A program made the translations under genes and the position numbers. Positions 35,006 to 44,203 of a stretch of 64,000 bases of DNA are shown piece by piece. Origin of the DNA: FEN-1297 sp963843605 (GTDB lineage Bacteria; Bacteroidota; Ignavibacteria; Ignavibacteriales; Ignavibacteriaceae); assembly GCA_963843605.1 (NCBI GenBank), contig CAWJLA010000001.1, positions 1,775,162 to 1,839,161 of the forward strand, given 5' to 3'. The notes under the pieces are model-generated. The model did not search any database. It was given only the letters and a program-made list of their open reading frames with translations, and was not told where the DNA came from. Numbering within the stretch: position 1 is the stretch's first letter; every line of letters begins with the position of its first letter.

Positions 35006-38000
35006 TTATTTCAAAAGGATCATCTTTTTTACACTAGAAAAACTTCCCGAACGGATGCGGTACAAATAAACGCCGCTTGCCCATCTACCGGCGTTAATGT
35101 TTACCGAATATCTGCCGGCCTGCAGACGTCCGTTAACCAGAGTTGCGACTAATTGACCGAGCACATTGAATATTTCCAGTTTGGTATTCCCCGACTTGGG
35201 CAATTCGAATCTGATTGTAGTAGTAGGATTAAAAGGATTCGGATAGTTCTGATATACCGCATACTGCCTGGGTACTGTTTTATCGTCCGCAGCCGTAATC
35301 CCGGATGTGGATGTTTCAGCCGTGTCGGCTTTATGTTCCAAATTTCCGGCAAGATCACGGGCAACGCTGTAGAAGGCATAACTGCTGTCAGGCGATCCTG
35401 TAAAAACAGCCGAAGTATCACTCGTATCGGCCCATAAAGCGAACGGTCCTCTGTTGGTCGAAACATAAATCAAATAATCCGAAACACCGGAAGTAGCGTC
35501 GGCGCCCGACCATGCGATATTAAAAGTAGAATCGGACTGAGCCTTTTCCACGGGTTTCATTTTGCTCTTCGGCGCATCGTAATCTAAAGTGTTGCACCAC
35601 TGCGGGGTAAAGATAGGATCGTTTGCGTCGAATGTAATCTCTGCTTTGTTGCAAAGCTGCGTTCCGGAAGGCAGTCCGGTCTTTGGTTTAATAATGAAGA
35701 ATACGCTGCCTTCGCCTTTGGGCGGATTAACATCAGGCGGAAGAAATCCGGCTGTGGCATCGGTGGGATATGTTCCTGTTGCCGGATCGATGGCCATAAG
35801 CTGCCACGAAACTATTCCGGTCTGCTGGTCCAGACCCGCAAAAATACGCACGACAAATCTTGATTCTCCCGGAATCTCGACCGTGGTGTTCCATTGCTTC
35901 AGGCCAGGAGGCGGTATAATCGTGGTATCGCCGAATGAAATCGGTCCGAGTGAGAAGGAATTCAGATCAAAATTATTCACATCGAGAGGATCCTTGATAT
36001 TTATAAACAAAGCCGGCGCGTTGGCTGAAGTATCGTTTTCAAATTTTATCATATAGCCGGCAGCATCAAGACCCGCAACGTAGTGCACGTCTCCGCTGCC
36101 GTTTGGACCGGTTTTATCATTCGGATCACTTGGTCTAAGATCATCTGCGTTGATGCTTTTTCCCTTAGGTTCGGCAAATAAGCTGGAACAGGCTTTTGCT
36201 GATGAAACAATTGCAACCGTTATACTTAATGCATCCAGCCATGGGTTTGCCGCTCCGGCACAAGATAGTGCGGTCGCTACCCAGCCTCCGTTGAAACTAA
36301 AGGATGTAGTTACTTCATCCGACAAACTCGGGTTAGATTCTGATCCCAGACTGTACAAAGCATTAAGCGCTCTCCCGCCGTACAAGGCTATTTTATCCAG
36401 GCAACCGATCGGTCCTCTTTGATATATCGAACTGCCTACGACATATGCGCATCTTGCAAGATTTGATGCGGTTACCGAAGCTATATGATAAGGTTCCATT
36501 CCCGTCCAAATATTTGCCATAGTTTTAGGAGGTACTTTTACATTGCTTTGAGAGAAGTCGTTACTACCTCCGGTAGCAATAGGCTGAGAGATAGGCGATG
36601 TCCATGCCTTAATATGATGACTGCGGGCAAGGAAAATAAAAGTTTTAGCTTCTCCCGGTTTAAGCAGAGGGATAATAACCGAGAGAATATAGCGATCGCC
36701 GTCCCTCTCGATTGCATTCAGATTGCCCCATCCGGAAAAGCCGGGTGGCACGTCTTGTATTTTAGTAGGATCAAAATTTACTATCGGGAACTTCGGTACC
36801 AGTGTGCCGAAACTGCTTGCTTCCCAGACGGCAACTGATAGAGGCACGGCCACAGCATCCAGATTTCCCCTGTTGGTTACCGTTACGAAATACTTTTGTG
36901 GAGGCAGGTACGATCTGAAAGATGAAGGCCCGCTAAGTTGTACGGAAATTTCGGGCATTATTGTCTGTTCTATTTTCAGTGCGCCGATGATCTCCGAACT
37001 CTTCCCGTCACCGTTTATCACTTCCAGGTTATAGATATTGCCGGGTTTTTGTCCTGTTAAATCAAAAAGCATATTCATAATTTGTCCGTTCGAATCTACG
37101 GTAACATTTGAAGGATAAATAGAATTGCTTCCTTTAAGGTAGGCAGTAGCCCCCTTAGTTATATTATGCCCGGTAACCGTCATCGTAATGGTTCCGTTAT
37201 TTCCCGCACTATTAGGTGTGCTTGCAAAAACGGCAAAAGCAGAGGGTGGTGGGCCGTCGGCAATCGTCACTGTTGCGGTCGACTGTTCCGGGGTTGTATA
37301 ATCATTTGATGTTAAAAGCTTGATAATAACCGTTTCACCGTCATCGGCAACGCTGTCCGGTATCGGCGTTACAAATAAAGTAGTTTTATTCTGCCCGGCA
37401 GGTATTGTAACCGTTCCGTAGGTAGAAGTAATATAATCTTTATTTAGTTCAGCAGTGCCCGACAGCTGGTAATTTACTATTACCGGCGCGGATGGAATAT
37501 CATTAAGCTCGAATAAAAAGACTCCTGGTACAGGCCCTTTCTCGGATGCGTTGGGGCTTTGAGCGGTAACCCTTAAAGCGAGTTTATTATTGCCGCCGTT
37601 TATAATTACAGGGAAGGAAGCAGACCCTCCTCTCGGATCCGTAGCTGTAAGGTCGTATGTGCCCGATGTAATGAACGGGTCTCTCAGGTCGAACTGCACA
37701 TTTGCGGTTGTATCGGTAAGATTTTTTATCCTGCCGTAAATAACCGGAGCCGAAGTTGTGCCAGAGCAATTCGAACATTTAAGATAAAACGAAGCGTCCG
37801 GCGCAAAGCCTGTCCCCGTAATATAAAACATTACAAATGATCCTCTTGCAGCGGTTGTGGGAGTTACATCGGTTTTGCCGCTTATTTTCGGAACGCTGTT
37901 TCTGGCCGTTAAAATAATGCTCGAATCCGAAACGACGGGATAAAGTGAAAGAGAAGACGTCACCAGTCCGCTCAGTGAATCGAACAAACCGGTAATACCC

Positions 38001-40639
38001 GACGCTTTAAGTATACTGAATGTCTGCCCGTCGTTTGGTTTGAAATTGTTGATCAAATTTATTTTCAGCATTCCGCTAAGTGATACGGTGCCGGTTGTAA
38101 CCAGTTTGCCGTAATCTTTACCGGCCTGTATGCCTCCTATTTCGTCTTCTATTCCGGCAGAGGACGAGTCCATATGAATATTACCGTCCCATGTTAAAAT
38201 TCCCGTTGAGGTTCCCGGAGCGATCGTTCCGTAATCTTTAACAAGGCTTGTAACATGCAAAGTACCTGCTCCCGTAACTTTTCCCCCGGCCCCGTTAATT
38301 AAATTAATCGTAATCGTCGATTCTCCGGCGCCGGTATTTTCAAGTGTTCCGTCATTGGTAAACGTGCCGCCGTAACCGTCCTGAAGCACCGCTCCATCGG
38401 ACAACTTAAATACACCGCCGCTGTTATTAATTAATGGAGCGTATGCCGAAACCGTTGCGTCCATCTGAAATGTTCCGTTGTTGCCGAACTTTGCGTTAAT
38501 AACTTTTGAGTCCGCACTTTCGGCATATATCATACCTTCATTAACCCAGCTACCTTCGCCGATCTGCGACAGGCTGCCGCCGGTCCATTTTAATCCGGTT
38601 CCCGTAAAATTCAAATCCGCTTCAACGGAATCGGCAAAAATATTGCTTGAATTATTGATGATGATCCCGTCCGGTTTTCCGCTTAGATGCCCTTTCGCGT
38701 ATACGTTACCCGACTCGAATTTTAATGTATCATTTTTGCCGGTGTAAAATGTACCTCCGAACAGGTACGATGGACCGCCGGTAATTACCAGGTTTCCGGA
38801 ATTTATGATCACCGAGTCCTCGTTTACAAATACTGCCGTTACCTTGGCAGCGCCGGATCCTGAGGGTTTTAAAAATAATCCTTTGTTGTCAAAATATCCT
38901 CCGTAGCCGCTGGATATGGTGCTGTTATCGGCTATGCTTACAACAGCGCCCGGATTGTTCATGAATGAGCTATAGACTGCTGTCGATGCGTTTATCTGAA
39001 TTTCCGCTTTGTTGACGAACGGTGCGTTTATCACTTTTCCGTCGGAACCTTCGGCATATATCATTCCGTTGTTTACCCAGCTTCCGCTGCCGCGCTGCGA
39101 CAGGTTTCCCCCGATCCATTTAAATCCGTTTCCTGTAAAATCAAGGTCAACTTCGGTTGAATCGGCATAAATATTAGCCGCCTTATTTATAATGACTCCG
39201 TCGGGTTTACCGCTTAGACGGCCTTTCGCGTATACCGCGGCCGATTGTAAAATTAATGTATCGTTCGAACCGGTATGGTAAGTACCGCCGAAAAGGTATG
39301 TCGGACCGCTGCTTATAACCAAGTTTCCGGCATTTATGATCACTGAATCTTCGTTTACAAATGTTGCGGTTACGTTCGCGGTACCGGTCCCGGATGGTTT
39401 TATGAATAATCCTTTGTTGTCGAAGTATCCTCCGTACCCGCTGGAAATGGTGCTGTTGTCGGCTATGCTCACTACCGCGCCCGGATTGTTTACGAACGAA
39501 CTATAGGTTGCAGTTGATGCGTTTATCTGAATTTCCGCTTTGTTGACGAACGGTGCGTTTATGACTTTTCCGTCGGAACTTTCAGCATATATCATTCCGT
39601 TGTTTACCCAGCTGCCGCTGCCGCGTTTAGAAAAGTAGCCGCCGGTCCATTTTAATCCGGTTCCGGTAAAATCAAGATCCGCTTCAACCGAATCGGCAAA
39701 GACCTGGCTTGAATTATTGATGATGATACCGTCCGGTTTTCCGCTTAAATGTCCCCTCGCATATATGCTGCTAGAGTTGAACATTAATGTATCGCCGCTG
39801 CCGGTATAATATGTACCGCCGTACAAATATGAAGGACTGCCGCTAATCATCAAGTTTCCCGATAAGACTTTTATCGAATCCTGATTGAAAAACACAGCTG
39901 AAATTTTTGCGGTACCCGAACCCGCGGATTTTACTATACTGCCTTTATTATTAAATGATCCCGAATATCCGCTGTAAATCTGGATATCGTCAGTAATTTT
40001 GATCTTCCCTTGCTTTTCACTGGTAAACGGGTTGTAAAAATAAATTGAAGCCGCAAATTCCGCTGTTCCCTGGTTATCAAAGTTTATAGCGACAACCTTC
40101 GCGGCGCTCCCCGAGCAAATGAATGTACCGTCGTTCGTCATACTGCCCGATCCGTTAATTGTACCCGAAGTAAACACAAACTTTCCGCCGGCAGTTATAC
40201 TTCCGGTTCCGTTTAGAGACAAGTTATTGTTTAATTCAAGTGTCTGAGTTCCGCCGGAAGCCCCGAGTGCCAGGCTTTTAACTGTTACAGGGTTATCTAC
40301 AGTAATAGTATAAGTGCCTTTTAGGTTTATTATAACATCGCTGCCGGAAGACGGAACGCCGTCAGACCAGTTTCCGGTATCGTTCCATGAGCCTCCGGAA
40401 GGATTTATCCATGAAGTAGTGCTTTGCGCATATGCCGGTAAACAGTAAAAACAAAAGATAAAAAATAAAATGAGAATAGAATATGCCGGATTTATAAAAC
40501 TATAAAAGTGTTTTGAATTTCCCTCTCCGGGTCTGAAATTAATCTTTGATGCAGGTAAAACCGACTTACTTCCAGGGGCGGATATAATTTGTTTTAATGA
40601 AGTAAGTATTGCTGAAACGAACCCGAGTAAAAACACCAT
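35006..40639 (-). CDS. Giant T9SS-sorted adhesin-like protein with 177-residue repeats
   Basis: The 1,877-residue protein begins with an unusually long leader: a 45-residue N-extension, then a hydrophobic core (YSILILFFIFCFYCLPAYAQ). The ATG is supported by a GGAGG ribosome-binding site seven bases upstream. Residues about 75-850 form beta-solenoid-like DNA-encoded repeats of 177 residues (531 bp), with SGNL..SG.P.YL.GGTY.TG and GKPDGIIIN as markers. Then come IPT/TIG-like domains, a Calx-beta domain (about 1010-1110, ASEKGPVPGVFLFELND ... DSVADDGETVIIKLL), a CARDB-like region, a conserved-cysteine stretch and an Ig-like domain. The C-terminal type A T9SS sorting domain (YQNYPNPFNPTTTIRF ... 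KKMILLK) closes the protein. It is probably a surface adhesin. It is divergent to the sigma/kinase pair. Confidence 0.85.
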   Translation of the reverse strand: MVFLLGFVSAILTSLKQIISAPGSKSVLPASKINFRPGEGNSKHFYSFINPAYSILILFFIFCFYCLPAYAQSTTSWINPSGGSWNDTGNWSDGVPSSGSDVIINLKGTYTITVDNPVTVKSLALGASGGTQTLELNNNLSLNGTGSITAGGKFVFTSGTINGSGSMTNDGTFICSGSAAKVVAINFDNQGTAEFAASIYFYNPFTSEKQGKIKITDDIQIYSGYSGSFNNKGSIVKSAGSGTAKISAVFFNQDSIKVLSGNLMISGSPSYLYGGTYYTGSGDTLMFNSSSIYARGHLSGKPDGIIINNSSQVFADSVEADLDFTGTGLKWTGGYFSKRGSGSWVNNGMIYAESSDGKVINAPFVNKAEIQINASTATYSSFVNNPGAVVSIADNSTISSGYGGYFDNKGLFIKPSGTGTANVTATFVNEDSVIINAGNLVISSGPTYLFGGTYHTGSNDTLILQSAAVYAKGRLSGKPDGVIINKAANIYADSTEVDLDFTGNGFKWIGGNLSQRGSGSWVNNGMIYAEGSDGKVINAPFVNKAEIQINASTAVYSSFMNNPGAVVSIADNSTISSGYGGYFDNKGLFLKPSGSGAAKVTAVFVNEDSVIINSGNLVITGGPSYLFGGTFYTGKNDTLKFESGNVYAKGHLSGKPDGIIINNSSNIFADSVEADLNFTGTGLKWTGGSLSQIGEGSWVNEGMIYAESADSKVINAKFGNNGTFQMDATVSAYAPLINNSGGVFKLSDGAVLQDGYGGTFTNDGTLENTGAGESTITINLINGAGGKVTGAGTLHVTSLVKDYGTIAPGTSTGILTWDGNIHMDSSSAGIEDEIGGIQAGKDYGKLVTTGTVSLSGMLKINLINNFKPNDGQTFSILKASGITGLFDSLSGLVTSSLSLYPVVSDSSIILTARNSVPKISGKTDVTPTTAARGSFVMFYITGTGFAPDASFYLKCSNCSGTTSAPVIYGRIKNLTDTTANVQFDLRDPFITSGTYDLTATDPRGGSASFPVIINGGNNKLALRVTAQSPNASEKGPVPGVFLFELNDIPSAPVIVNYQLSGTAELNKDYITSTYGTVTIPAGQNKTTLFVTPIPDSVADDGETVIIKLLTSNDYTTPEQSTATVTIADGPPPSAFAVFASTPNSAGNNGTITMTVTGHNITKGATAYLKGSNSIYPSNVTVDSNGQIMNMLFDLTGQKPGNIYNLEVINGDGKSSEIIGALKIEQTIMPEISVQLSGPSSFRSYLPPQKYFVTVTNRGNLDAVAVPLSVAVWEASSFGTLVPKFPIVNFDPTKIQDVPPGFSGWGNLNAIERDGDRYILSVIIPLLKPGEAKTFIFLARSHHIKAWTSPISQPIATGGSNDFSQSNVKVPPKTMANIWTGMEPYHIASVTASNLARCAYVVGSSIYQRGPIGCLDKIALYGGRALNALYSLGSESNPSLSDEVTTSFSFNGGWVATALSCAGAANPWLDALSITVAIVSSAKACSSLFAEPKGKSINADDLRPSDPNDKTGPNGSGDVHYVAGLDAAGYMIKFENDTSANAPALFINIKDPLDVNNFDLNSFSLGPISFGDTTIIPPPGLKQWNTTVEIPGESRFVVRIFAGLDQQTGIVSWQLMAIDPATGTYPTDATAGFLPPDVNPPKGEGSVFFIIKPKTGLPSGTQLCNKAEITFDANDPIFTPQWCNTLDYDAPKSKMKPVEKAQSDSTFNIAWSGADATSGVSDYLIYVSTNRGPFALWADTSDTSAVFTGSPDSSYAFYSVARDLAGNLEHKADTAETSTSGITAADDKTVPRQYAVYQNYPNPFNPTTTIRFELPKSGNTKLEIFNVLGQLVATLVNGRLQAGRYSVNINAGRWASGVYLYRIRSGSFSSVKKMILLK

Positions 40640-40979
40640 TGTTTACCTCCGGCTTAATGAGCAGGATTTTTATCATCGTTCAGATAAAAATATTCCTGTC
40701 GGATTTATAAATAATTTTATTTCCAGTTTTATTTGAGTACGAAGTATCCGCTTTAAAACTCATAACCTAATGCGTAAACTCTTGTCGCTTTGGTTCATAT
40801 ACAGGGGGCAGACAGGTACATAAAAAGGTAAAAAGTTAAAACCGGACTAAATAGCGCTGCAGCAGTTTGTGCCGGCCGATCTCACACGGGTGATAATTTT
40901 CCTAAATTTAACGGCGGTGCAGTTTCCTTTTTCCATTCTAATTATTATCTTATCCCATCCTCAAACCAATTCACAGTTT
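40640..40979. promoter_or_regulatory. Divergent regulatory region between the giant adhesin gene and the sigma-factor gene
   Basis: This 340-base gap must carry promoters for both directions. An inverted repeat TTTTTATC-N8-GATAAAAA (40667-40674 / 40683-40690) lies just upstream of the adhesin's ribosome-binding site and would form a hairpin in its leader. The sigma-gene frame is open through part of the gap (from 40869) but shows no sigma-factor residues there. No firm -35/-10 boxes were picked. Confidence 0.4.
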
Positions 40980-41549
40980 ATGCAAGATCAGACACAGGAA
41001 AATAATTCGACATTATTAACTAATGTTTGCAGCGGTAACAGAGAAGCACTCGATGAGTTTTTACCGCTTGTATACAATGAACTGCGCAGACTGGCTTCAA
41101 ACTATCTCCGGGCGGAATACGGCAATCGTACTATCCAGACTACCGAACTTGTACACGAAGCTTATATCAAACTGATAGGCGGCCAGGATATCTCATGGCA
41201 GAACAAGGCTCACTTCTTCGGAATTGCCGCCAATTCAATGAGACAGATACTTGTCGATCTTGCGAGAAAAAGAAAATCCTTGAAACGGGGCGGCAATCAA
41301 ACTAAAGTTTCTTTGTTCGATGATCTTGTAATTATGGACGAGAGCGACGAAAAATTACTGGCACTCGACGAAGCGTTGAAAAAACTGGAAACACTGGATG
41401 AACGCTTATGTAAGATAGTTGAGCTGAGATATTTTAGCGGACTTACAATCGAAGAAACCGCGGAAGTATTAAGTACTTCATCTTCAACCGTAAAGCGCGA
41501 ATGGAATCTCGCAAAAGCCTGGCTTTATAGGGAATTGAGCCTAACTTAA
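40980..41549 (+). CDS. ECF-family RNA polymerase sigma factor
   Basis: The 189-residue protein has sigma region 2 (about 10-95: EFLPLVYNELRRLASNYL ... TTELVHEAYIKLI) and region 4 (about 130-185: LCKIVELRYFSGLTIEETA, SSTVKREWNLAKAWL). The family is the ECF type often encoded beside Ser/Thr kinases (Sig-70_X6-like). The start at 40980 (MQDQTQENNS) is preferred; the 37 extra residues from 40869 are hydrophobic and non-sigma-like. No anti-sigma gene is nearby. A kinase with TPRs follows after 39 bases, so phosphorylation is the likely way it is controlled. Confidence 0.9.
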   Translation: MQDQTQENNSTLLTNVCSGNREALDEFLPLVYNELRRLASNYLRAEYGNRTIQTTELVHEAYIKLIGGQDISWQNKAHFFGIAANSMRQILVDLARKRKSLKRGGNQTKVSLFDDLVIMDESDEKLLALDEALKKLETLDERLCKIVELRYFSGLTIEETAEVLSTSSSTVKREWNLAKAWLYRELSLT

Positions 41550-41588
41550 TATTTTTTTCGCATTTAATACCAAAAAGCAAGAAGCATA

Positions 41589-44189
41589 ATGGACTCTGAT
41601 TTATGGGCAAGAGTTAAGGATATTTTTATTAATGCGGTTGCTCTGCAAGGAGATAAAAGAGAGGAATATATTGAGAAAACCTGCGGTAGTAACGATGAAT
41701 TAAAAGGAGAAGTTATTTCTCTTTTAACTTCTTTCAAGAGTTCCGGAGCGTTTCTGGATAACCCCGATATAGATCTGAACTTTGCCGTTCCGCAGGAAAA
41801 GGATCCTTACCTCAACAAAAAGATAGATGCATATAAAATTGTAAGCGTAATCGCCGAAGGCGGAATGGGGCGAGTCTACCTGGGCGAAAGAGCGGACAGC
41901 GCGTTCTCTCAAAGAGTTGCCGTTAAATTAATTAAATACTTTAACCAATCTTCCTACCTTTTGCAGCGCTTCCACAACGAACGGCAGACCCTTGCTAATC
42001 TTAATCATCCCTATATTGCAAAACTTCTGGACGGCGGATCAACCGACGAAGGCGTTCCGTATTTTATAATGGAATATATAGACGGCGTTCCGTTAAACGA
42101 ATACTGCGACGCGAACAGTCTATCTATTGACGACCGGCTTTTACTGTTTCAAAAAATATGTTCCGCCGTTAATTATGCTCATAAAAATCTTGTCGTACAC
42201 CGGGATTTAAAACCAAGCAATATATTAATTACCGGGGACGGAAATCCGAAGCTGCTGGATTTCGGCATATCAAAAATATTAAAGGACGACAATACCCCCG
42301 ATCTGTCGGACTATACCGTTACACAGGTCTGGAATTTAACTCCCGATTATGCGAGTCCCGAACAGATAAAAGGCGAAAAAATAACAACCGCTACCGACAT
42401 CTATTCTCTCGGTGTTCTACTGTATAAAATTCTTACCGGTCATCATCCGTATAATATAAGAAGCTATCTGCCTGCCGACATAACAAAAATTGTATGCGAA
42501 ACGAATCCTGAAAAGCCGAGTACGATTATACGCACTGTCGAAAATATTAAATCCGCGGGCGGACATGAAATAATAATTTCGCCGGAGACTATTGGAAAAG
42601 CAAGAAAAGAAAATATAGTCAAATTGTCAAAAACACTTTCGGGCGACCTGGACAATATTATTCTGAAAGCAATACGCAAAGAACCGGAAAGAAGATATTC
42701 ATCAATAGAGCAGTTCAGCGAAGATATCAGAAGATACCTTGACGGGCTGCCGGTAATTGCGAGAAACGATACTCTTAGTTACCGTACTTCAAAATTCGTA
42801 AGGAGACATAAATTCGGGGTCGCGGCATTTTTAATTATCATAATTTTGTTCATCGCCGGCTTTATCGGAATAACCTGGCAGGCCGATATAGCCGCTAAAC
42901 AGCGGGATAAAGCCCGGATTGAAACCGCGAAGACCGAAAAAATAAATACATTTCTGCAGAATATGCTTTCATCTGCCGATCCGGAAAACAGCGGCAAAGA
43001 TGTAAAAGTAGTGGAAGTACTTAAAAAAGCGGAAAAAAAGTTAGATAACGATTTAACCGATCAGCCTGAAATTAATGCTTCGCTAAGAACAACAATCGGA
43101 ATTACACTGGAGAACCTCGGATTATACGATGAATCGATAATTCAACTTAAGAAAGCGCTGGAAACACGCAAGAAGATATACGGCGAGCGGAACGAAGAAA
43201 CCGCCAGAAGTATAGAGAACCTTGCGCTAGCCGTTCATTACAAAGGCGATTATCATCAAGCCGAAATGCTTTACCTGAAGTCGGTAAAAATTTACGAGGC
43301 CCTGGATTCGGTTATGAATCCTTCATATGCGGAAGCTCTCAACGATTTAGGAACTTTGTATATGGACATCGGCAAGTACGATTCGGCAATGACGAATTTT
43401 AAATCAGCATTAAATATTTATACAAAAATGTTAGGCGAGAATAATAGTTTGATCGCATCAACACTGAATAATATGGCATTGACTTCAGATTACGAAGGAG
43501 ATCTTGTTTCGGCCGAGAATAATTATAAAAAAGCGCTGGCTATTGATTCCAAGCTGCTGGGAAACGATAATTACGAGCTTGCCCATTTGTTTAACAACCT
43601 GGCTTTTGTTCTTCTGGAAAAGGAAAAGTATGAAGAGGCTCTCTCTTATTTTCAAAAATCTCTTACGATTCGCGAAAATAAACTCGGTAAAAATCACCCT
43701 CAATGCATTTTAGCTCTTTTTAATTTGGGCTGCACCTATTCTTATTTAAATCATAACGGCAGATCTATTCAATATATTGACAGCGCTTTGGCTTTATGGA
43801 GCCGTTCTCTTCCGCCGGATCACCCTTTGATCGGAAGCGCGTATTATTGGAAAGGAAAAGTACTTAACAACGAGAACAAGCCTGACGACGCTATCACGGT
43901 TCTGCGGAAATCATTGAAAATTAGGATGAAGAAGGGCAATGAGAATAAATATTACACCGCAAGAACGGAATGTGAATTAGGCAGATCTTTGATGCTTACC
44001 GGAAATTATAAAAAAGCAGAATCACTGATTCTTAAAAATCTTGGTATATTGAAAAGTATCTACAAAGACGACAACCAGCAAATTCGCGAGGTGAATGAGA
44101 TACTTGTATCCTTGTATCTTAATTCCGGGCAGCCCCAAAAAGCGGAACAATACAAGGCGCTCATTGCAAAAAGCAATTTAAATAAATGA
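41589..44189 (+). CDS. Membrane Ser/Thr kinase with TPR sensor region
   Basis: The 866-residue protein has a cytosolic N-terminal helix region, a Hanks kinase domain (about 80-370) with AEGGMGRVYLGE, VAVKLIKY, HRDLKPSN, LDFGISK and YASPEQIKG, and one membrane helix (about 409-431, AAFLIIIILFIAGFIGITW). It ends with about eight tetratricopeptide repeats (about 475-860), including ARSIENLALAVHYKGDYHQA and STLNNMALTSDYEGD. Kinases of this design beside ECF sigma genes in planctomycetes and relatives are thought to control the sigma by phosphorylation. The activation loop and catalytic residues are intact. The target promoters may include the neighbouring cargo genes; this is inference. Confidence 0.88.
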   Translation: MDSDLWARVKDIFINAVALQGDKREEYIEKTCGSNDELKGEVISLLTSFKSSGAFLDNPDIDLNFAVPQEKDPYLNKKIDAYKIVSVIAEGGMGRVYLGERADSAFSQRVAVKLIKYFNQSSYLLQRFHNERQTLANLNHPYIAKLLDGGSTDEGVPYFIMEYIDGVPLNEYCDANSLSIDDRLLLFQKICSAVNYAHKNLVVHRDLKPSNILITGDGNPKLLDFGISKILKDDNTPDLSDYTVTQVWNLTPDYASPEQIKGEKITTATDIYSLGVLLYKILTGHHPYNIRSYLPADITKIVCETNPEKPSTIIRTVENIKSAGGHEIIISPETIGKARKENIVKLSKTLSGDLDNIILKAIRKEPERRYSSIEQFSEDIRRYLDGLPVIARNDTLSYRTSKFVRRHKFGVAAFLIIIILFIAGFIGITWQADIAAKQRDKARIETAKTEKINTFLQNMLSSADPENSGKDVKVVEVLKKAEKKLDNDLTDQPEINASLRTTIGITLENLGLYDESIIQLKKALETRKKIYGERNEETARSIENLALAVHYKGDYHQAEMLYLKSVKIYEALDSVMNPSYAEALNDLGTLYMDIGKYDSAMTNFKSALNIYTKMLGENNSLIASTLNNMALTSDYEGDLVSAENNYKKALAIDSKLLGNDNYELAHLFNNLAFVLLEKEKYEEALSYFQKSLTIRENKLGKNHPQCILALFNLGCTYSYLNHNGRSIQYIDSALALWSRSLPPDHPLIGSAYYWKGKVLNNENKPDDAITVLRKSLKIRMKKGNENKYYTARTECELGRSLMLTGNYKKAESLILKNLGILKSIYKDDNQQIREVNEILVSLYLNSGQPQKAEQYKALIAKSNLNK

Positions 44190-44203
44190 TTCGGTATTAA
44201 GAA

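Noticed and set aside
35589..36056. 155-codon frame opposite the giant adhesin gene
   Set aside because: Antisense shadow of a well-supported coding frame; no domain features.
40869..40979. Earlier ATG for the ECF sigma factor
   Set aside because: The added 37 residues are hydrophobic and unlike any sigma-factor N-terminus.
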